This document shows, one piece after another, positions 1 to 11,549 of a stretch of DNA of 64,000 nt. The position numbers and the translations under genes were made by a program. A model generated the notes under the pieces. The model searched no databases. It was not told where the DNA came from and saw only the letters and a program-made list of their open reading frames with translations. Within the stretch, counting starts at the first letter, position 1, and every line of letters starts with the position of its first letter. Source of the stretch: Sarcocystis neurona (Eukaryota; Apicomplexa; Conoidasida; Eucoccidiorida; Sarcocystidae); NCBI GenBank assembly GCA_000727475.1, contig KL647305.1:984856-1048855 (forward strand), read 5' to 3'.

Positions 1-15
1 AGGGGAGAAGACAAA

Positions 16-3000
16 ATGGGCAGAGAAACGCTGAAATCAATGGAAGCCGCAGAGAGGCCCCTTATCGGCACACACAGCGGCACGTCAGTCTTTATATACC
101 CGCTTGTGTATCGGGCAACACATATGTGTATCACTGACTTCCTCTTAGCACCACATATGTGTATTATGGGCATGTCTGTGCGCATGTATCGTGCAACGCT
201 GTGAGTTAATCCGTCCATTCAAATTCTCCTCTCTTCACATCTCTCGCTTGTTTTCTTCTCCTCGACATTATGCGTCCCTTTTACGTGTCTTCGTCTTGTT
301 TATCGCTTCCTGCTGCTTTCCATCTTCCCCCCCTTCGCCTCGTGTCTCTTGACCCGCTTATTCGTGTTGCGTATTCTTCTGCGTATCTTTCATTTCTTTT
401 GCCCTCTCTGCCGCCAGCGTTTCCTCTTTTCCTTCCGTCCCTCCCCTCGTTCTCATCCGCTTCTTCCCCCCTCTTCCCCTGCTTATACCCTTCCCGTCTC
501 CAGTCGTTCTTCTCTGTCGTACCCGCTTTTTTTCTCCTTCTTCTTTCACCCGTTCTACCGACCTACCTCTTCTCTGTCCCTCTTCTCTGTCCTGCTCCAC
601 TTTGTCTGGTTGATCATCTCCCTTCGTTTCCACCGTTGCTCGTACCGCCACCTTCCCTGTTGCTTCTCTCTTTTTTCTGTCCATTCTTCTCCCCTCCCCT
701 CTGCTCGTTTGCCACATCCTTATCTTCTGGGTCATTCTTCTGCCGCAGCTGCTTCTCTGCTCTCCCTGTAGCGTGCGTTGTCCGTGTGCTGCTGTGGCTG
801 CTGCGTCCCGTAGTCACACCGCGTTCTAGACCCTCTATATTGATACTTGACGTCGCCTGTGTTTCTCGTCCTTTCGGTGCTGCTGCATCCTAGCTCCCGC
901 ACCTTTGTTCATCTTCGTTCGTTCGGCAGCCGCTGCTGCTGTTGCCTGCATTCACCTTTTTCGTTGCCTTTCCTTTCTCGTTTCCTCCCCTCGCTGCCGC
1001 TCCGCCCTGCGTGGCGCTGCACCTCTCTGTCTTCGGACTGCTTCTCCTAGGTTTCTACAATGTACGCGTCTCTTTCTGGTTTTGCATGTCGCCGCTTTCC
1101 CTCCTCCTCTGGCTCCGTCTGTTGCAGCTGTTTTCCTGTGTACTGCTGCTGCTGATGTCTGGCTTCGTCTGTTGCAGCTGTTTTCCTGTGTGCTGCTGCT
1201 GCTGGTATCTGGCTCCGTCTGCTGCGGCTGTTTTTCTGTGTTCTGCTGCTGCTCGTGCTCCAGCTTCCACGCCGATGAAGTGCTGGCGACTGTGATGCTT
1301 CTGTCTCTCCCCGAATACAAGGACGCAAAGCTGCTGCGAAGCCGCGACCCTGCTACTCTTGCTGCATGCCACATAGTTGTAGACGTGGGAGCAGAGTACT
1401 CTGTTGCAAACTTGCGCTTCGATCATCACCAGAGAAGCTTCACTGTAACGTTCTATGACGACGAGAAGGAGCCGAACGCAGCAACTGCAGAAGCAATAAC
1501 AGCAGCAGCACCACATCCCCCAGCAGCACCAGCAGCAGCAGCGACAGCGGCAACAGCAGCAGCACCTGGAGTAGCGAAAACAACGTCAGGAGGAGCACGA
1601 GAAGCTGCGGGCCAAGGAGCGGTCGACGGGGAAGTAGAAACGCGGAATGCGATAGGAAAAACGGAGAGGGCGGAGGGGAGGTTAGAAGCGAGACAAAGCG
1701 ACAAAACACGTGACAGCGCTGATAAGGAGACCACAGGATGCGCCTTGACAGGCGGAGAATCAAGAGAAAAAACTGCGCAGCCGAATGCAGGCGGAGCTGC
1801 TGCCGCTGCAGAGGAAAGAGGGAAGAGATGGAAATCGGAAGAGAAGACGGGAGAGGGGAAGACTGCTGTAGTTGAAAAAAGCGAAGGAGCTGCAGGAGCA
1901 GCAGCAAAGCCGAGACCGGCAACGAAACTCAGCAGCGCGGGTCTCATCTATAAACACTTTGGCAAACGCGTCCTGCAACACAGATACGGTTCGTTTATAC
2001 GTATAAAATTGGCAACTCGGATGACACAGGTGTATCGCTGCTGTGCGCACATTTACCTGAAGATGTACCCGTGGATGTATCTCTACAGATGCCCTTTTAC
2101 CTGTGTAAAGAAATATCTTTCAGTCCTGCATACCTCTACACATATCTGAACTTACACTACACAGTACTCTTCCTAAAGAATGTATGTGTCTATCTGACGA
2201 GAATGAGTAACACATATGTTCGTACATGTACCCCCGTAAAGTACATATATATGTGTATGTGGCATATGTTCTCGTACAACGTCGTACTTGGAGACAGGCT
2301 TCGATAATTTTCTTTCCGGGTGGCTGTGTCCCCCCTGGTGTGCCGGAGTTGTGTCTACCCTTTCCCTGTCTCTGCCATCAAAGAAGCCAGTCTGCAACGG
2401 TTCTATCAATACTGATATAGATGTAAGTGTACACATAGAGAGATATATGATATGGATATCTCCACGCGTACATAAGCCTACACATGTAGACTGTTGATAG
2501 TGTGATCTGTGCCTTACGCGTACCTGCAAATGTCAATTTGTATATGTACGGATAGATGTGTCAGTATGAACGTATAGATTAGACGAATTACATGTACACG
2601 TATATATATATATATGTAGTCGACATGGCTGTATAAGGCGCAAGCTAATTGTCTTGAGGATTTGTTTTACCAAATCCTGTGGACGTCAAGTCCGTGCGTG
2701 TAGGTAGGTAAACTGGTAGAGGCAGCTCGCCTTTGATTTCCGTACGCCTGCGTGCGTTGGTGAGAATACTTTGAAAGTCATACGCGCAGTGATAAGAGTG
2801 GGTTCCGATCTTCTCGTGTAAGTTTCCTGGGAACTCTGGTGGTCGTTCGTATCTGAAGGCGTTCTTGCAGGTGCACGTGTACGCCATTTCTCCTGTGTTT
2901 TTAAACTCTGCTTGCGTTGAATACTTTGTAGAGGTACATAATATATCTTTATATATAAGGACAACGCTGGTTTTCTGGTGATATTCTGAAACCTGTCACC

Positions 3001-4618
3001 ATCTCTCGGTAAAAGTTCGTGTTTTGATTTCCTTCGCTCTCTGTCCTCTGAAAATGTGTATGCTACGTCTATGTACGTGGACATGCTTAATATCATTTCT
3101 CTATTCGCACTAAGTATATATATCTATATATATGTCTGGGTGCTTCTTTGGACCGCCGCTTAGTCGTTTCTGTTATTCTGCTCCTGACGGAACGAACAGG
3201 CATATGCGACGAAAACACTTTGGAGACGGTGTACCAGCGACTGTATCGCAGTTTTGTGGAAGCAATCGATGCGATCGATAACGGGGTCTCCGTTGTCCCG
3301 GGAGGGGGGCCTGTGGCGTACAGAGACACAACGAACTTGAGCAGTCGCATCGGTAGCTGCAATCCACCGTGGAATGCCGAGTTCCTGCGAAAGAAATACC
3401 CAGACGACCCCCGGTACAATCCTGAAAAGGCGTCCCTGTATCCTGTTGAAATACAGGGCGGAGATCCGGAGGGAAATGCCGGGTTCCGTAGAGCCATGCT
3501 GCTTGCTGCCGAGGCTCTGGACGCAGCTGCCAGAGGCATTCTAGACGTGTGGCTGCCCGGTCGTGAAATTGTCGCCGCAGCTGTCAGGGAGAGGTACACT
3601 GTCCACCCCTCCGGCCGAATGATAAAACTCAAACAGTGGTGTCCTTTCGAAGTAAGAAGAAGAGAAGCGTCCACCGCGCTCGACTCTGGAAATGCAGGAG
3701 GCCACCCAATAGGAAAGGCACAGATTCACGCGTATATACGTGTGCGCATGTGTGTATCAAAGTAAGGGATTTCGTTGCGTACTAGTGTCTATGTGGATTT
3801 CCTTCTTCCACAAAAAGAGTTGTACGGGCAGCGTATGTGGTGGTGTCTTGGCATGAGGAAGAAACTTTTTCCGAAGAGAAAGAAGCGTTTTCTCCGTCCT
3901 TGTGAGGAAACGAAGATACAAGTGGACGCACATGTCGGTAAATGCATTACTTTGAAGAGTACGGGTGGTGCGCACGCCGCCATATAGATGAGATCGAGAT
4001 GGGTTTATCTATAGAGACGGTGTTTACGTACACACATACATGTACGTAGGTACACATAAGAGCAGTCTGTGTATGTGCGACTGCGTGTTGTTGCAATGTT
4101 GTGGTTGTTTGCGCAGGACCACGTCTTCCTGCTGGAGAAGGAAATGAACGTGAAGCCTCCTCCTCTCTACTGTTTGTATCCAGATAGGACGGATGGAAAA
4201 GAAGTGGGGTGGCGAATCCGCGCCATCGGCATCGAAGGCCACATGCTGGAATCCCGTCTCCCGCTGTCTTCTCGCTTTTGCGGGCTACGCGGGTCTGAGT
4301 TAGGCAGCGTCGTCTGTCGCGCACTCGAAGGAGATCTGGCAAATGGCAATGTCAAACCCGGCGACTTCGTACATTGCCACGCCACCGGCTTCATCGCGGG
4401 GACCACTACCCTCGTAAGGTGCACGTATACTGCATGCCGACGCGATGCACAAGCGTGCGTGCTTCAGAGCGGCACTGAGCACTTGTCCAAATCGTTACCC
4501 TTCAGTTCCGAAGGCGGAGATATACGCATACAGAATTACACTCTTTTGTCATTCCTGTGCAAACTTAGACACTCCACACACTGCGCCTTCTCCCCTATCT
4601 GCACAGCTGTGTCTATAC

Positions 4619-4651
<33 letters not shown>

Positions 4652-5624
4652 GCGTATTTCTGAAAAAGGGTCTCACGTGGTGATCTGGGTAATACCCATA
4701 TTTCTATGGTAGTCTTTCCTACGTGCAGGCGGCCACAGGGCTACATAAAACGGACGTTGACACTGAACGTCACGCGAATATATTTGTTTTCTCTCTACCG
4801 ACGGGTGTACGTGTATACGTAGTAGGTAGGCGGATATCGTCTAACACCACGTCAGGCAGTCGTGCGTGCTTTTTGCGCTTCCACAGACATGTGTACATCT
4901 GTACGTATGCGCATACATTGTACGTATTAGTGTGTGTGTACACGCATACATACTTCTCTGCAAATATATATAGATAAAAATATGCGTGTATGCATGGTAA
5001 AGGGCTGCAGTTTCCCGACGTCTGCGATACACGCGAGTACACACTTGCATACAGCAGCGCCCACACTTGTTTTTCCAAAGACTATTCCGCCTCCGCACAT
5101 ATGCCGCGCGAGCGTAGTCATGACCCGTGCTCGCGTGTACTAAGTGTGTGTGATTATTCACTTGTTTCCGGTTTTACCGCGCTTCCACGCGCACGTGCAC
5201 CCTTTTGTCCGATATAATTCCGCTGCACCTTAGAGAGCGTACGCAACTTCACAGCTGTACTGTTGCGTGCGTGTGTAGAACCATGTTCACGTTAGGCTGA
5301 AGTAATTCCTCTACCAGGTGTACTCTACGTCAGAAGGGTGCTGCGGGTACCAGTGTGCAGTACCACAGGGCAGTTATATTTGCAGTGAAAGGTGCCCTAC
5401 GTGGTCAAAAAATATATTGTAGATTTGTGATGCAAGGTTGTCAACGTGTAAATTACCATGTACGTGTACGTGTGTCTGTCTCGTTATTTCTCTCTGTGTA
5501 TACACTTACGGATAACATGAGCGTGAAAGCACCTTCTACTGCTTTTGTGCTGCAGGACGCTGCAGTTGCCCTTGGCACACTTACAATCGAAGAAGCTGCT
5601 TTGACGGACGGTCCCTCCTCCTGA
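16..5624 (+). CDS. MYG1: MYG1-family exonuclease/phosphohydrolase (UPF0160), five exons, complete
   Basis: Exons by eye: 16-83, 1264-1988, 3200-3651, 4117-4413 and 5556-5624. All joins are GT-AG, and the sum of 1611 nt gives 536 residues in frame. Family motifs appear in order. IGTHSG at the end of exon 1 is completed across the join to GTFHADE (His/Asp at about 25-27). Then come DVGAEY, the DHH motif RFDHHQRSF (D76-H78), SSAGLIYKHFG, AIDAIDNGVS, NLSSRIGSCNPPWN, WLPGREIV, HPSGRMIKLKQWCPFE joined to DHVFLLEKE, and finally ATGFIAG. MYG1 proteins are DHH-type metal-dependent hydrolases; human MYG1 is described as a 3'-5' RNA exonuclease of nucleus and mitochondria. The protein is ~150 residues longer than usual because an Ala/Glu/Gly/Lys low-complexity block (~92-243) sits between DHHQRSF and KLSSAG. 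The start could be Met at 16 or at 40; the latter is closer to the conserved core. An upstream exon beyond the left edge cannot be excluded. Confidence 0.93.
84..1263 (+). other. Intron 1 of the MYG1 gene, pyrimidine-rich
   Basis: The donor GTCAGT follows the Gly/Thr codons of the GTFHADE motif, and the acceptor CTCCAG precedes CTTCCACGCC. From about 230 to 1100 the plus strand is strongly pyrimidine-biased (runs of CTTC, CCTC and TCTT), which opens long meaningless reading frames on both strands. The last ~150 bases are a three-copy 50-bp minisatellite. No independent gene is supported inside. Confidence 0.85.
1108..1257 (+). repeat. Three tandem copies of a 50-bp CTG-rich minisatellite
   Basis: Copies start at 1108, 1158 and 1208, each opening with TCTGGCTCCGTCTG or a one-base variant and ending in (CTG)n. 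The period is exactly 50 bp. Copies 1 and 2 contain GTTGCAG followed by CTG, a cryptic 3' splice-site-like sequence; copy 3 has GCTGCGG at that position. The array stops six bases before the real acceptor of exon 2. Confidence 0.9.
1989..3199 (+). other. Intron 2 of the MYG1 gene
   Basis: Donor GGTTCG after the Tyr codon of HRYG; acceptor GAACAG before GCATATGCGAC. A phase-1 split glycine codon is rebuilt. The sequence is repeat-rich (ACAT/GTAT alternations and a (TA)8 run near 2601-2616) with no supported gene. Confidence 0.85.
4414..5555 (+). other. Intron 4 of the MYG1 gene
   Basis: Donor GTAAGG after the ATGFIAGTTTL codons; acceptor GTGCTGCAG before the last 22 codons. It contains a TA tract (about 4621-4651) and alternating GT/AC DNA. 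Nothing else was recognised. Confidence 0.8.
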
Positions 5625-7705
5625 AAATGGGATGCACGTCATGATTTTGCATCGCAACAGCAAAGGAACAGCTCACAAAAATATGAGTATGTCACCTTGT
5701 GGACACATACCTAGTGTAGAGTCAGGTGCAGAGTGTGGGTGCTCGTCGAGAGAAATGTGAAGGGCAAAAAACAAACTTCAGAAATGGTACTGACAGACGC
5801 TTCAAGCTTTCCCACAGTTAAACCTCTTGTTATACACGCAGGGCGATTGTTTCACCGTACGTATCGCACATGTCTATTATACGGGAACCTTTCTCCACTG
5901 AAGTCTATAATCGTCTACGATACGAGGATGTGTGCCTCCACCGTGTGTGTAGAGAACAAACGTTTTCACTGTTTCGCCTTGTGCAGGAGCTGTCCGTAGT
6001 GTCCAGTACGTGCCATTGGTTCCACACAGTATTTCGCGAATTGGTGAAAAGGAACCTTATTATTCTCGCGTGCGTGTATCTGGTACGTAGGATGTCATTA
6101 TCAGGACCGCTAGGAAGCAGTTTTTTTAAACTGTTTATTCCGCACCAGTGTCATACTGCCAATGTAAAGCCCTCATCGTGTGAGTACCGGTGTCACCGGA
6201 TCGTAATATGTGCTCGTTAGAGACGCGCTCCAGATCCAAAGGTAGAGTTCCGAACAATATTTCAAAGGTTTAAGTGACGTGTGTTGGACATCCACTGGGT
6301 GCTTGCAGTGTACGTGTATGCTTCGACAGGTGTTCCGTATTTATGCATATATATTTGTATACATATCTGTACACAGGTGTGTACGTGCGTATAAATCTGA
6401 CGTATGCTTTACAATGTCTGTTTGCATACTTGTCATACGTAAGTGTGCAAAGGCCTACATGTTTTTGAGGTGCTTACCGATAGGGTGTCGAATTGATTGG
6501 CGTGTATCCATCCGCGTGACGTTTGGAAGTTCACAGTGCTACTTGGATTTGTTCCTCAAATATATGCATATATATAGATATATACGTAAGGCTTATACTT
6601 TCAACAGGACCGCAGTTTGCGGTGCCGTCTCCATCCGGTCAGCATCAGTACCAAAAGGCTTTACGTATAGTGGTCGGCGCAGTTTTACTGCAGTTTTACG
6701 TGTGTAGATGCCCTGTGCAGGCGGGAAGCCGTGTCCTGTCATCACGTTGAGCGCCTGCTCTAGATTCGAACACATCACAGAGCCCACGCACCACAAAACG
6801 AACTTACGTTGATGGACGCGAAAGTTGAATGGTGCCTTTGTTGACATCCCACTTTGAGAATTTGTGCACCGGTCTAAATGTCGTAAAGGTGACGTGGTGA
6901 AAAAGTTTCGCATATAACTTCCTCGACGTTGCGAGTCCAGGTGCGTGAGCGCACGCATCTCCTAGTGTACCTGCTTACACTAAAACAATTATCCGTGTTT
7001 ATATATGTGAGTGATGCACGCACACGCACGTGAGTGAGCTTTGAAAGTCTGTCGCGTCGGCGAGTTGTGGAAATAGGGCCGCTCTGATGATACAAACTGC
7101 TGTGATAGGAGTTGAGAGGTGGACGCTGTATGCATGTAAATGGCGAGTATATGCATTCGCGAAAACCTTATAAAAGGTGGCAGGAAGGAAGGACCCGCGT
7201 CCGTTTAGCAGAGGAAGCGGAAGATGCGCAGAAGGAATGTTTTTGTCGCTAGCCCCTCCAGCTGTGAAACTTTCAAATACCAGGAGGGACATCTGTTCTG
7301 CTCACAATTAGAACACTGACTTCTGCTTTAACAATGGAACTGATTACAGTGTGGTAGAAGGACCGAGTAAACCTGCTTTTCTCGTCATGAATTTGGGAGT
7401 GCACTGTCGTATGGCGCACATTTCTCCAACAGTATTCTAGACGAGTACAATAAAATTGCCCTGCTCATTCTGAAGTTTGGGGGCTCGTCACAGTCCACCG
7501 CCTGGAAGAGACATCGTCCACAACTCTCACGGTAATAGCACTTGCGCTGCACAAGACTTAGGTATGCAAGTGAGCGTAGCACGTCGCAGCTCTTACACCA
7601 CTTTGATGATTGGAAGCCACTTAGTGCCCCAGCCGCCCTTAGGGTTTAAGAAGTCCACCGTATAAAAGTGCATGAAAGGCAAAAGTGCGGCAGCAGTCCT
7701 ACTGA
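5625..7705. other. Intergenic region between MYG1 (+) and a secreted-protein gene (-)
   Basis: The two flanking genes converge here, so both 3' ends and their untranslated regions lie in this stretch. Short open frames occur on both strands, for example minus-strand frames at about 6593-6958 and 6999-7292. None shows a known domain, and I could not join any into a convincing model. No tRNA or repeat array was seen. Confidence 0.5.
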
Positions 7706-9331
7706 CTAGAATAGATCTTCCCTGGTCATGTTGAAGTTCCGAAGCTCTTCATAATGCGTCGCATCTTCTGCATCAAAAAGATACCTTCCGAATGCACTCC
7801 GGTACAACGGAGACAGCAGGGGATTTTGTTGGACCTGCGCGTTTATCGCTGCAATCGGGCCCAAAATAAGGGGGGAAATTTCTTGTAGAATAGAGTTCCT
7901 ACCGGGTATTGGGAGTCGCGGAAGAAACTCGTTGCTGCGCCAAGCAGGTGCAGATCCGGTGTCGCTTAACAGATAGACACCTTCACTCACCCCGCTAGTC
8001 GTGAAAGGTCCACCACCTTGATTTATACCGTCAGCGTTTAGTTGATAAACACCTCCAGCCACTCCTTGTGCAACAGGGTATAGCAGATATCCGTCTCGGT
8101 AGAAGGGTGCTGTTGCTGCCCCTGCTGCGTTTGCCGCTGTGCCCACGGTGCTTAGACCGTACGTGATCGGTACGCCGGGCGTATGTGCTGGTAGTGAGAT
8201 CATCTGAGGCTGGAGCACCACCGGGTACGGTGAATAGAAAGGTAAGGCAGCCGACGCAATAGGAGCAGGCTGAACAACATTCGAGCTCTCCTCTGATGTC
8301 AGAGAAGAGTACTTGCCACATTTCTTCTTCGCACCTGAATTGCACTTGCCTTTGAGCTCTGCGCTGCACTTGTCCTTGAATTCTGAACATGCTTTACCCT
8401 TTGATTCTGAACAACTTTTGGTTTTCGCGTCCTGAACACACTTTTTGACTTTGTACTTTTTATGTTTACAGTCCCTGTGCACACCTACGACAGCTTCTTT
8501 CTCCTTAGTAGTTAAACGACGAACCGCACCGGCGCGCGTTTCTGCATCAAGCGTCAAAGAGGTCGGGGTCAGATTCAGTTGTAGAGAGCCAAGAATTTTA
8601 CCGGCAAGACGTACAACTTCACCTAGCTTCTCTTCATCGAACACTTCGGCGGGAACCCTACTAGTGGGTTCCAGCAGATGACCACCTGCAGCTGCCTTGA
8701 AGAAATCTCGTGCCACTCCTCCAGCTTTCTTTCCCAAGTAGGTTAGAAGTTCCGCATCATTTAGTAGGTTTTCCCCACCATTTTGAAGGGCAGAGACTGT
8801 CCAGGAGGCTTTCAAATCAAGAGATACACCCCGAGAGCCACGCAGGTCACTGCCCGTGTCGCCCGACGCGGGTCTGGCTGCTTCTGTAGAAGCTGTTGTT
8901 GGTGCTGTTGTCGGAGACGGTGTTTCTGGTAGAGCTTCTGGTGCCTCACCTTCACGATGGGAAACGGTATGCCGTTCAACCTCACACATACGTGGAGGTT
9001 CCAAACCCAGCTGGCAGTCGATCGCCTTTAAAAATGTCCCTTCCAAATTACTCTCTTCTTCTCTATACATTATTGGCGCCTCCTCTGCCTCCTGTGCATT
9101 CTGGATTGCCGCTTCCTTGGCACTCCGTGCCGCGAGTAAGGCAGCTTTTACGCTGAGAAGGCTAACGGCATTGCGAACGGCTTCTGCTTTTTCTTCGACA
9201 GAAAGCCGCTGAAACGAAAATGAATCCAGACTCGCTGCCCGTACGTTTTCTGGAACGAGACTAGCGGCCCCCAACGCAAATAGGCAAACCCACAGCGGTG
9301 ACATCACGAAGTGAAATGGGGGACGCAGCAA
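7706..9331 (-). CDS. Secreted hypothetical protein with Lys/Cys-rich block, single exon
   Basis: A continuous 541-codon frame without introns, unusual beside its intron-rich neighbours. The N-terminus has a hydrophobic stretch (MSPLWVCLFALGAASL, about residues 10-25) followed by small residues, consistent with a signal peptide; Met1 and Met10 are both possible starts. The order is then: an Ala/Glu-rich helical region (about 41-90); two cysteines near 106 and 116; a Pro/Thr/Ala-rich linker (about 128-155); a mixed region to 280; a Lys-rich block with seven cysteines at about 288, 298, 307, 315, 322, 330 and 338; and a Pro/Gly/Tyr-rich C-terminal half ending MTREDLF. I see no transmembrane segment apart from the signal. 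The family is not recognised. A secretory-organelle, parasitophorous-vacuole or oocyst-wall role would be a guess from the signal peptide and Cys/Tyr content only. Confidence 0.8.
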   Translation of the reverse strand: MLRPPFHFVMSPLWVCLFALGAASLVPENVRAASLDSFSFQRLSVEEKAEAVRNAVSLLSVKAALLAARSAKEAAIQNAQEAEEAPIMYREEESNLEGTFLKAIDCQLGLEPPRMCEVERHTVSHREGEAPEALPETPSPTTAPTTASTEAARPASGDTGSDLRGSRGVSLDLKASWTVSALQNGGENLLNDAELLTYLGKKAGGVARDFFKAAAGGHLLEPTSRVPAEVFDEEKLGEVVRLAGKILGSLQLNLTPTSLTLDAETRAGAVRRLTTKEKEAVVGVHRDCKHKKYKVKKCVQDAKTKSCSESKGKACSEFKDKCSAELKGKCNSGAKKKCGKYSSLTSEESSNVVQPAPIASAALPFYSPYPVVLQPQMISLPAHTPGVPITYGLSTVGTAANAAGAATAPFYRDGYLLYPVAQGVAGGVYQLNADGINQGGGPFTTSGVSEGVYLLSDTGSAPAWRSNEFLPRLPIPGRNSILQEISPLILGPIAAINAQVQQNPLLSPLYRSAFGRYLFDAEDATHYEELRNFNMTREDLF

Positions 9332-10397
9332 ACTGCTGTTGCACCACTAGTTGTGAACTGCGTCCCTCTCTCTGTACGTGAAAATATGTACGCGCGTACC
9401 CCGTGTTTCCTTGCGTGTTGTACACACGCCTGTGAAGTCCTCCAGGATTTTTTGTATTTTATAGTCGAGTACGCACCCAGAAACGCGAGGGTGTACCCAC
9501 CTGCAAACACATTATACGCTCGTAATGCTTACTTACGTATCCGGCGAGACATTTTTGCATCGCATGCCTCTGCCGTAATATGAAACCGTTTGGAAAGAGG
9601 GCGTACTGCACGCACCTCTTTCTTGCTCAACACCACTCAAAAAGTGCCGCCGTACTGAACTAAAAAGCAAACATTTTTGCCAAACAAAGTCCAGGGCAGC
9701 AAGGGCTGATGTGGTGGGGAAGTCAAACATCAGAAACCCAAAAACTCTTTAGATCGTTGACCACATCAGCTGATTGTTTCCCGTTATTAGGCATCTTCAA
9801 GTTGGCAGCCAGGGCACGCTGATACATTTTAATGATACTCCAGCTGCCTCAGGTGCTGAGAGGGAAGATCCTCTACAAGGGCTACCATGCGGAGCTGTAC
9901 GTCCTCAGAGAATCACTCTGATACCTTGTGGAGGAAGTCAGGGTGCGCGTCGGGTGCGCGTGGGGCTGCGGCTGCAGAATGAAGGGAAGTAGAATGGAGC
10001 ACAGGTGTATATCTGAGCACATATACCTACAGGTACAAGTCCCTTTTCCCTCTGTCTCTTTCTCATTGTACACATTTGACAACGCGAGAAATTGTTTAGG
10101 GTCTGCAGCCGCTTTTGTGCACTGAGGTCGCAACCTCGATCAAGGCGGACACTCTTGAACACGACTAGCTGCTGCAACTGTGGAGACAATGTAAGGCAGC
10201 CGATGCGTCTTCAATAGCGTATCACCTACTCCCACAGCTCTTCTTCTTTTCACGAACACGTTGACATAAACCATGTATCACTACGGTGAAAGCAACAGAG
10301 AACGAACACACTCAGCGGGCACTTATCACCGGAGATGTACAACTATGAACGTCTGGATACGTACTTTTTCTAGACGAGTCCAGTGCCGTCCAAACAG
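9332..10397. other. Intergenic spacer upstream of the secreted-protein gene
   Basis: This contains the 5' flank and presumed promoter of the minus-strand gene ending at 7706. No TATA-like or other motif stands out. Only short open frames without recognisable domains are present. Confidence 0.45.
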
Positions 10398-10467
10398 TAC
10401 AACGAAAAGGCCTACTTCCGCGCACAACAATCACGCAGAAATTGGGGGAACGTAGTCACCCTGAAGG
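10398..10467 (+). CDS. Candidate internal exon of an unidentified small gene
   Basis: Seventy bases bounded by an acceptor (CAAACAG) and a good donor (GTAAAG). They encode YNEKAYFRAQQ then SRRNWGNVVTLK, and the composition looks like real protein, not translated repeat. It would enter in phase 0 and leave in phase 1. A second protein-like terminal exon lies at 11033-11219, but I could not find a phase-compatible exon joining the two and no start exon is clear. The family is not recognised. Confidence 0.3.
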
Positions 10468-11032
10468 GTAAAGTACGCACCTTCATCTATCCTAGTGCGT
10501 TACATGTATACTACCAGATGGACGTAAATCTCCGCATACATATATATATATATATGTATACATATATACATGTGCTTCCGCTTCGTGGAGGTAAGCGGCC
10601 CCGTACGTTTCCTTGTGCTTCCAGCATGCACAAAATACAACAGTTACCGTTTGAAGTGAAGTATTCATTGAGCTGCGTTACCCTTCCCGCTTCTTTTCAC
10701 GTTGGTAGCCCACTAATGCGTCTTCAGTGGCGTGACAAGTACTTCGACAGCTCTTCAATTGTGTGCTGCACCGCTGCTGCCCTACTGTTGCAGGAGTTGC
10801 CGTCCGATTTATCGTTCGGCAGGCTTAGCTTGCGCAGTTCTTTACCATAGCCGTTGGAAAGAGAATGGCGTAAAGATTGAACCTGCTCGTCCTACTTAAA
10901 TCGTGTCATCAACTGCGTGTGCTTTGAACGTGTAGTACGTGGTTCAATGCTTAAGCCACCTCTACCTTCCAGAAAACAAAAGGCCTCAAACTGACCCTTT
11001 CCGTGGCGTTAATACCTTACATGTGTGTGCAG

Positions 11033-11219
11033 TGCACTATGCTTTCATGCCGACGTACAGACAGTCGCTCAGGGAGGGGTGTATTACGTGTCATGTGAGC
11101 AGCTGGAAGCGAAGCACGCTGCCAGGTGGGCAGAGATTTTAAAGTTTAAATCAAGCAGTGACAGTATGGCTTTGGTAATCCTGTACTCTTCACATGCTGT
11201 AGAACTTCATCCTGAGTAG
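11033..11219 (+). CDS. Candidate terminal exon of an unidentified small gene
   Basis: The acceptor GTGTGTGCAG precedes a frame ending in TAG at 11219. It encodes CFHADVQTVAQGGVYYVS followed by CEQLEAKHAARWAEILKF and a hydrophobic tail, a natural-looking composition. It would enter in phase 2. It might be the 3' end of the gene suggested at 10398-10467. Unsupported by any known domain. Confidence 0.25.
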
Positions 11220-11549
11220 GGCAGCCATACAGACATACAGCCTGGACCCTTCTGTCTACAGTGAATGCATCGTCCAAGGTTTACGTGGCACTGCGTGTTC
11301 GCAGGTATGCTGTTCAACGGTTTTTCCCTAAAGCAGTTTGAGCTGGAACTCTTCTTGACGTAACACCTTATGCCTACTCCAGTTCTTTAGCGCAGATAAA
11401 GTCTTGATCACATGAAAAAGGAGGCGATTTTGTCGAAATTCTCCAGAGGCCGACTGAATACGTCTCGGAGCGAACGAATTTGCCGCAGACGAGCAGCTTG
11501 TCAAACGTTCGTCACGCTTCACATCCTGCTAGACGAAGAAGCACGCTGG

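Noticed and set aside
270..1255. Overlapping Leu/Ser/Pro-rich frames of 100-400 codons upstream of MYG1 exon 2
   Set aside because: This is intron 1. The MYG1 core begins at 1264, in the frame set by the IGTHSG exon, and the rest is pyrimidine-biased DNA.
6740..6790. GATTCGAACA string recalling a tRNA T-loop
   Set aside because: No matching acceptor stem, D-arm or anticodon arm could be drawn around it on either strand.
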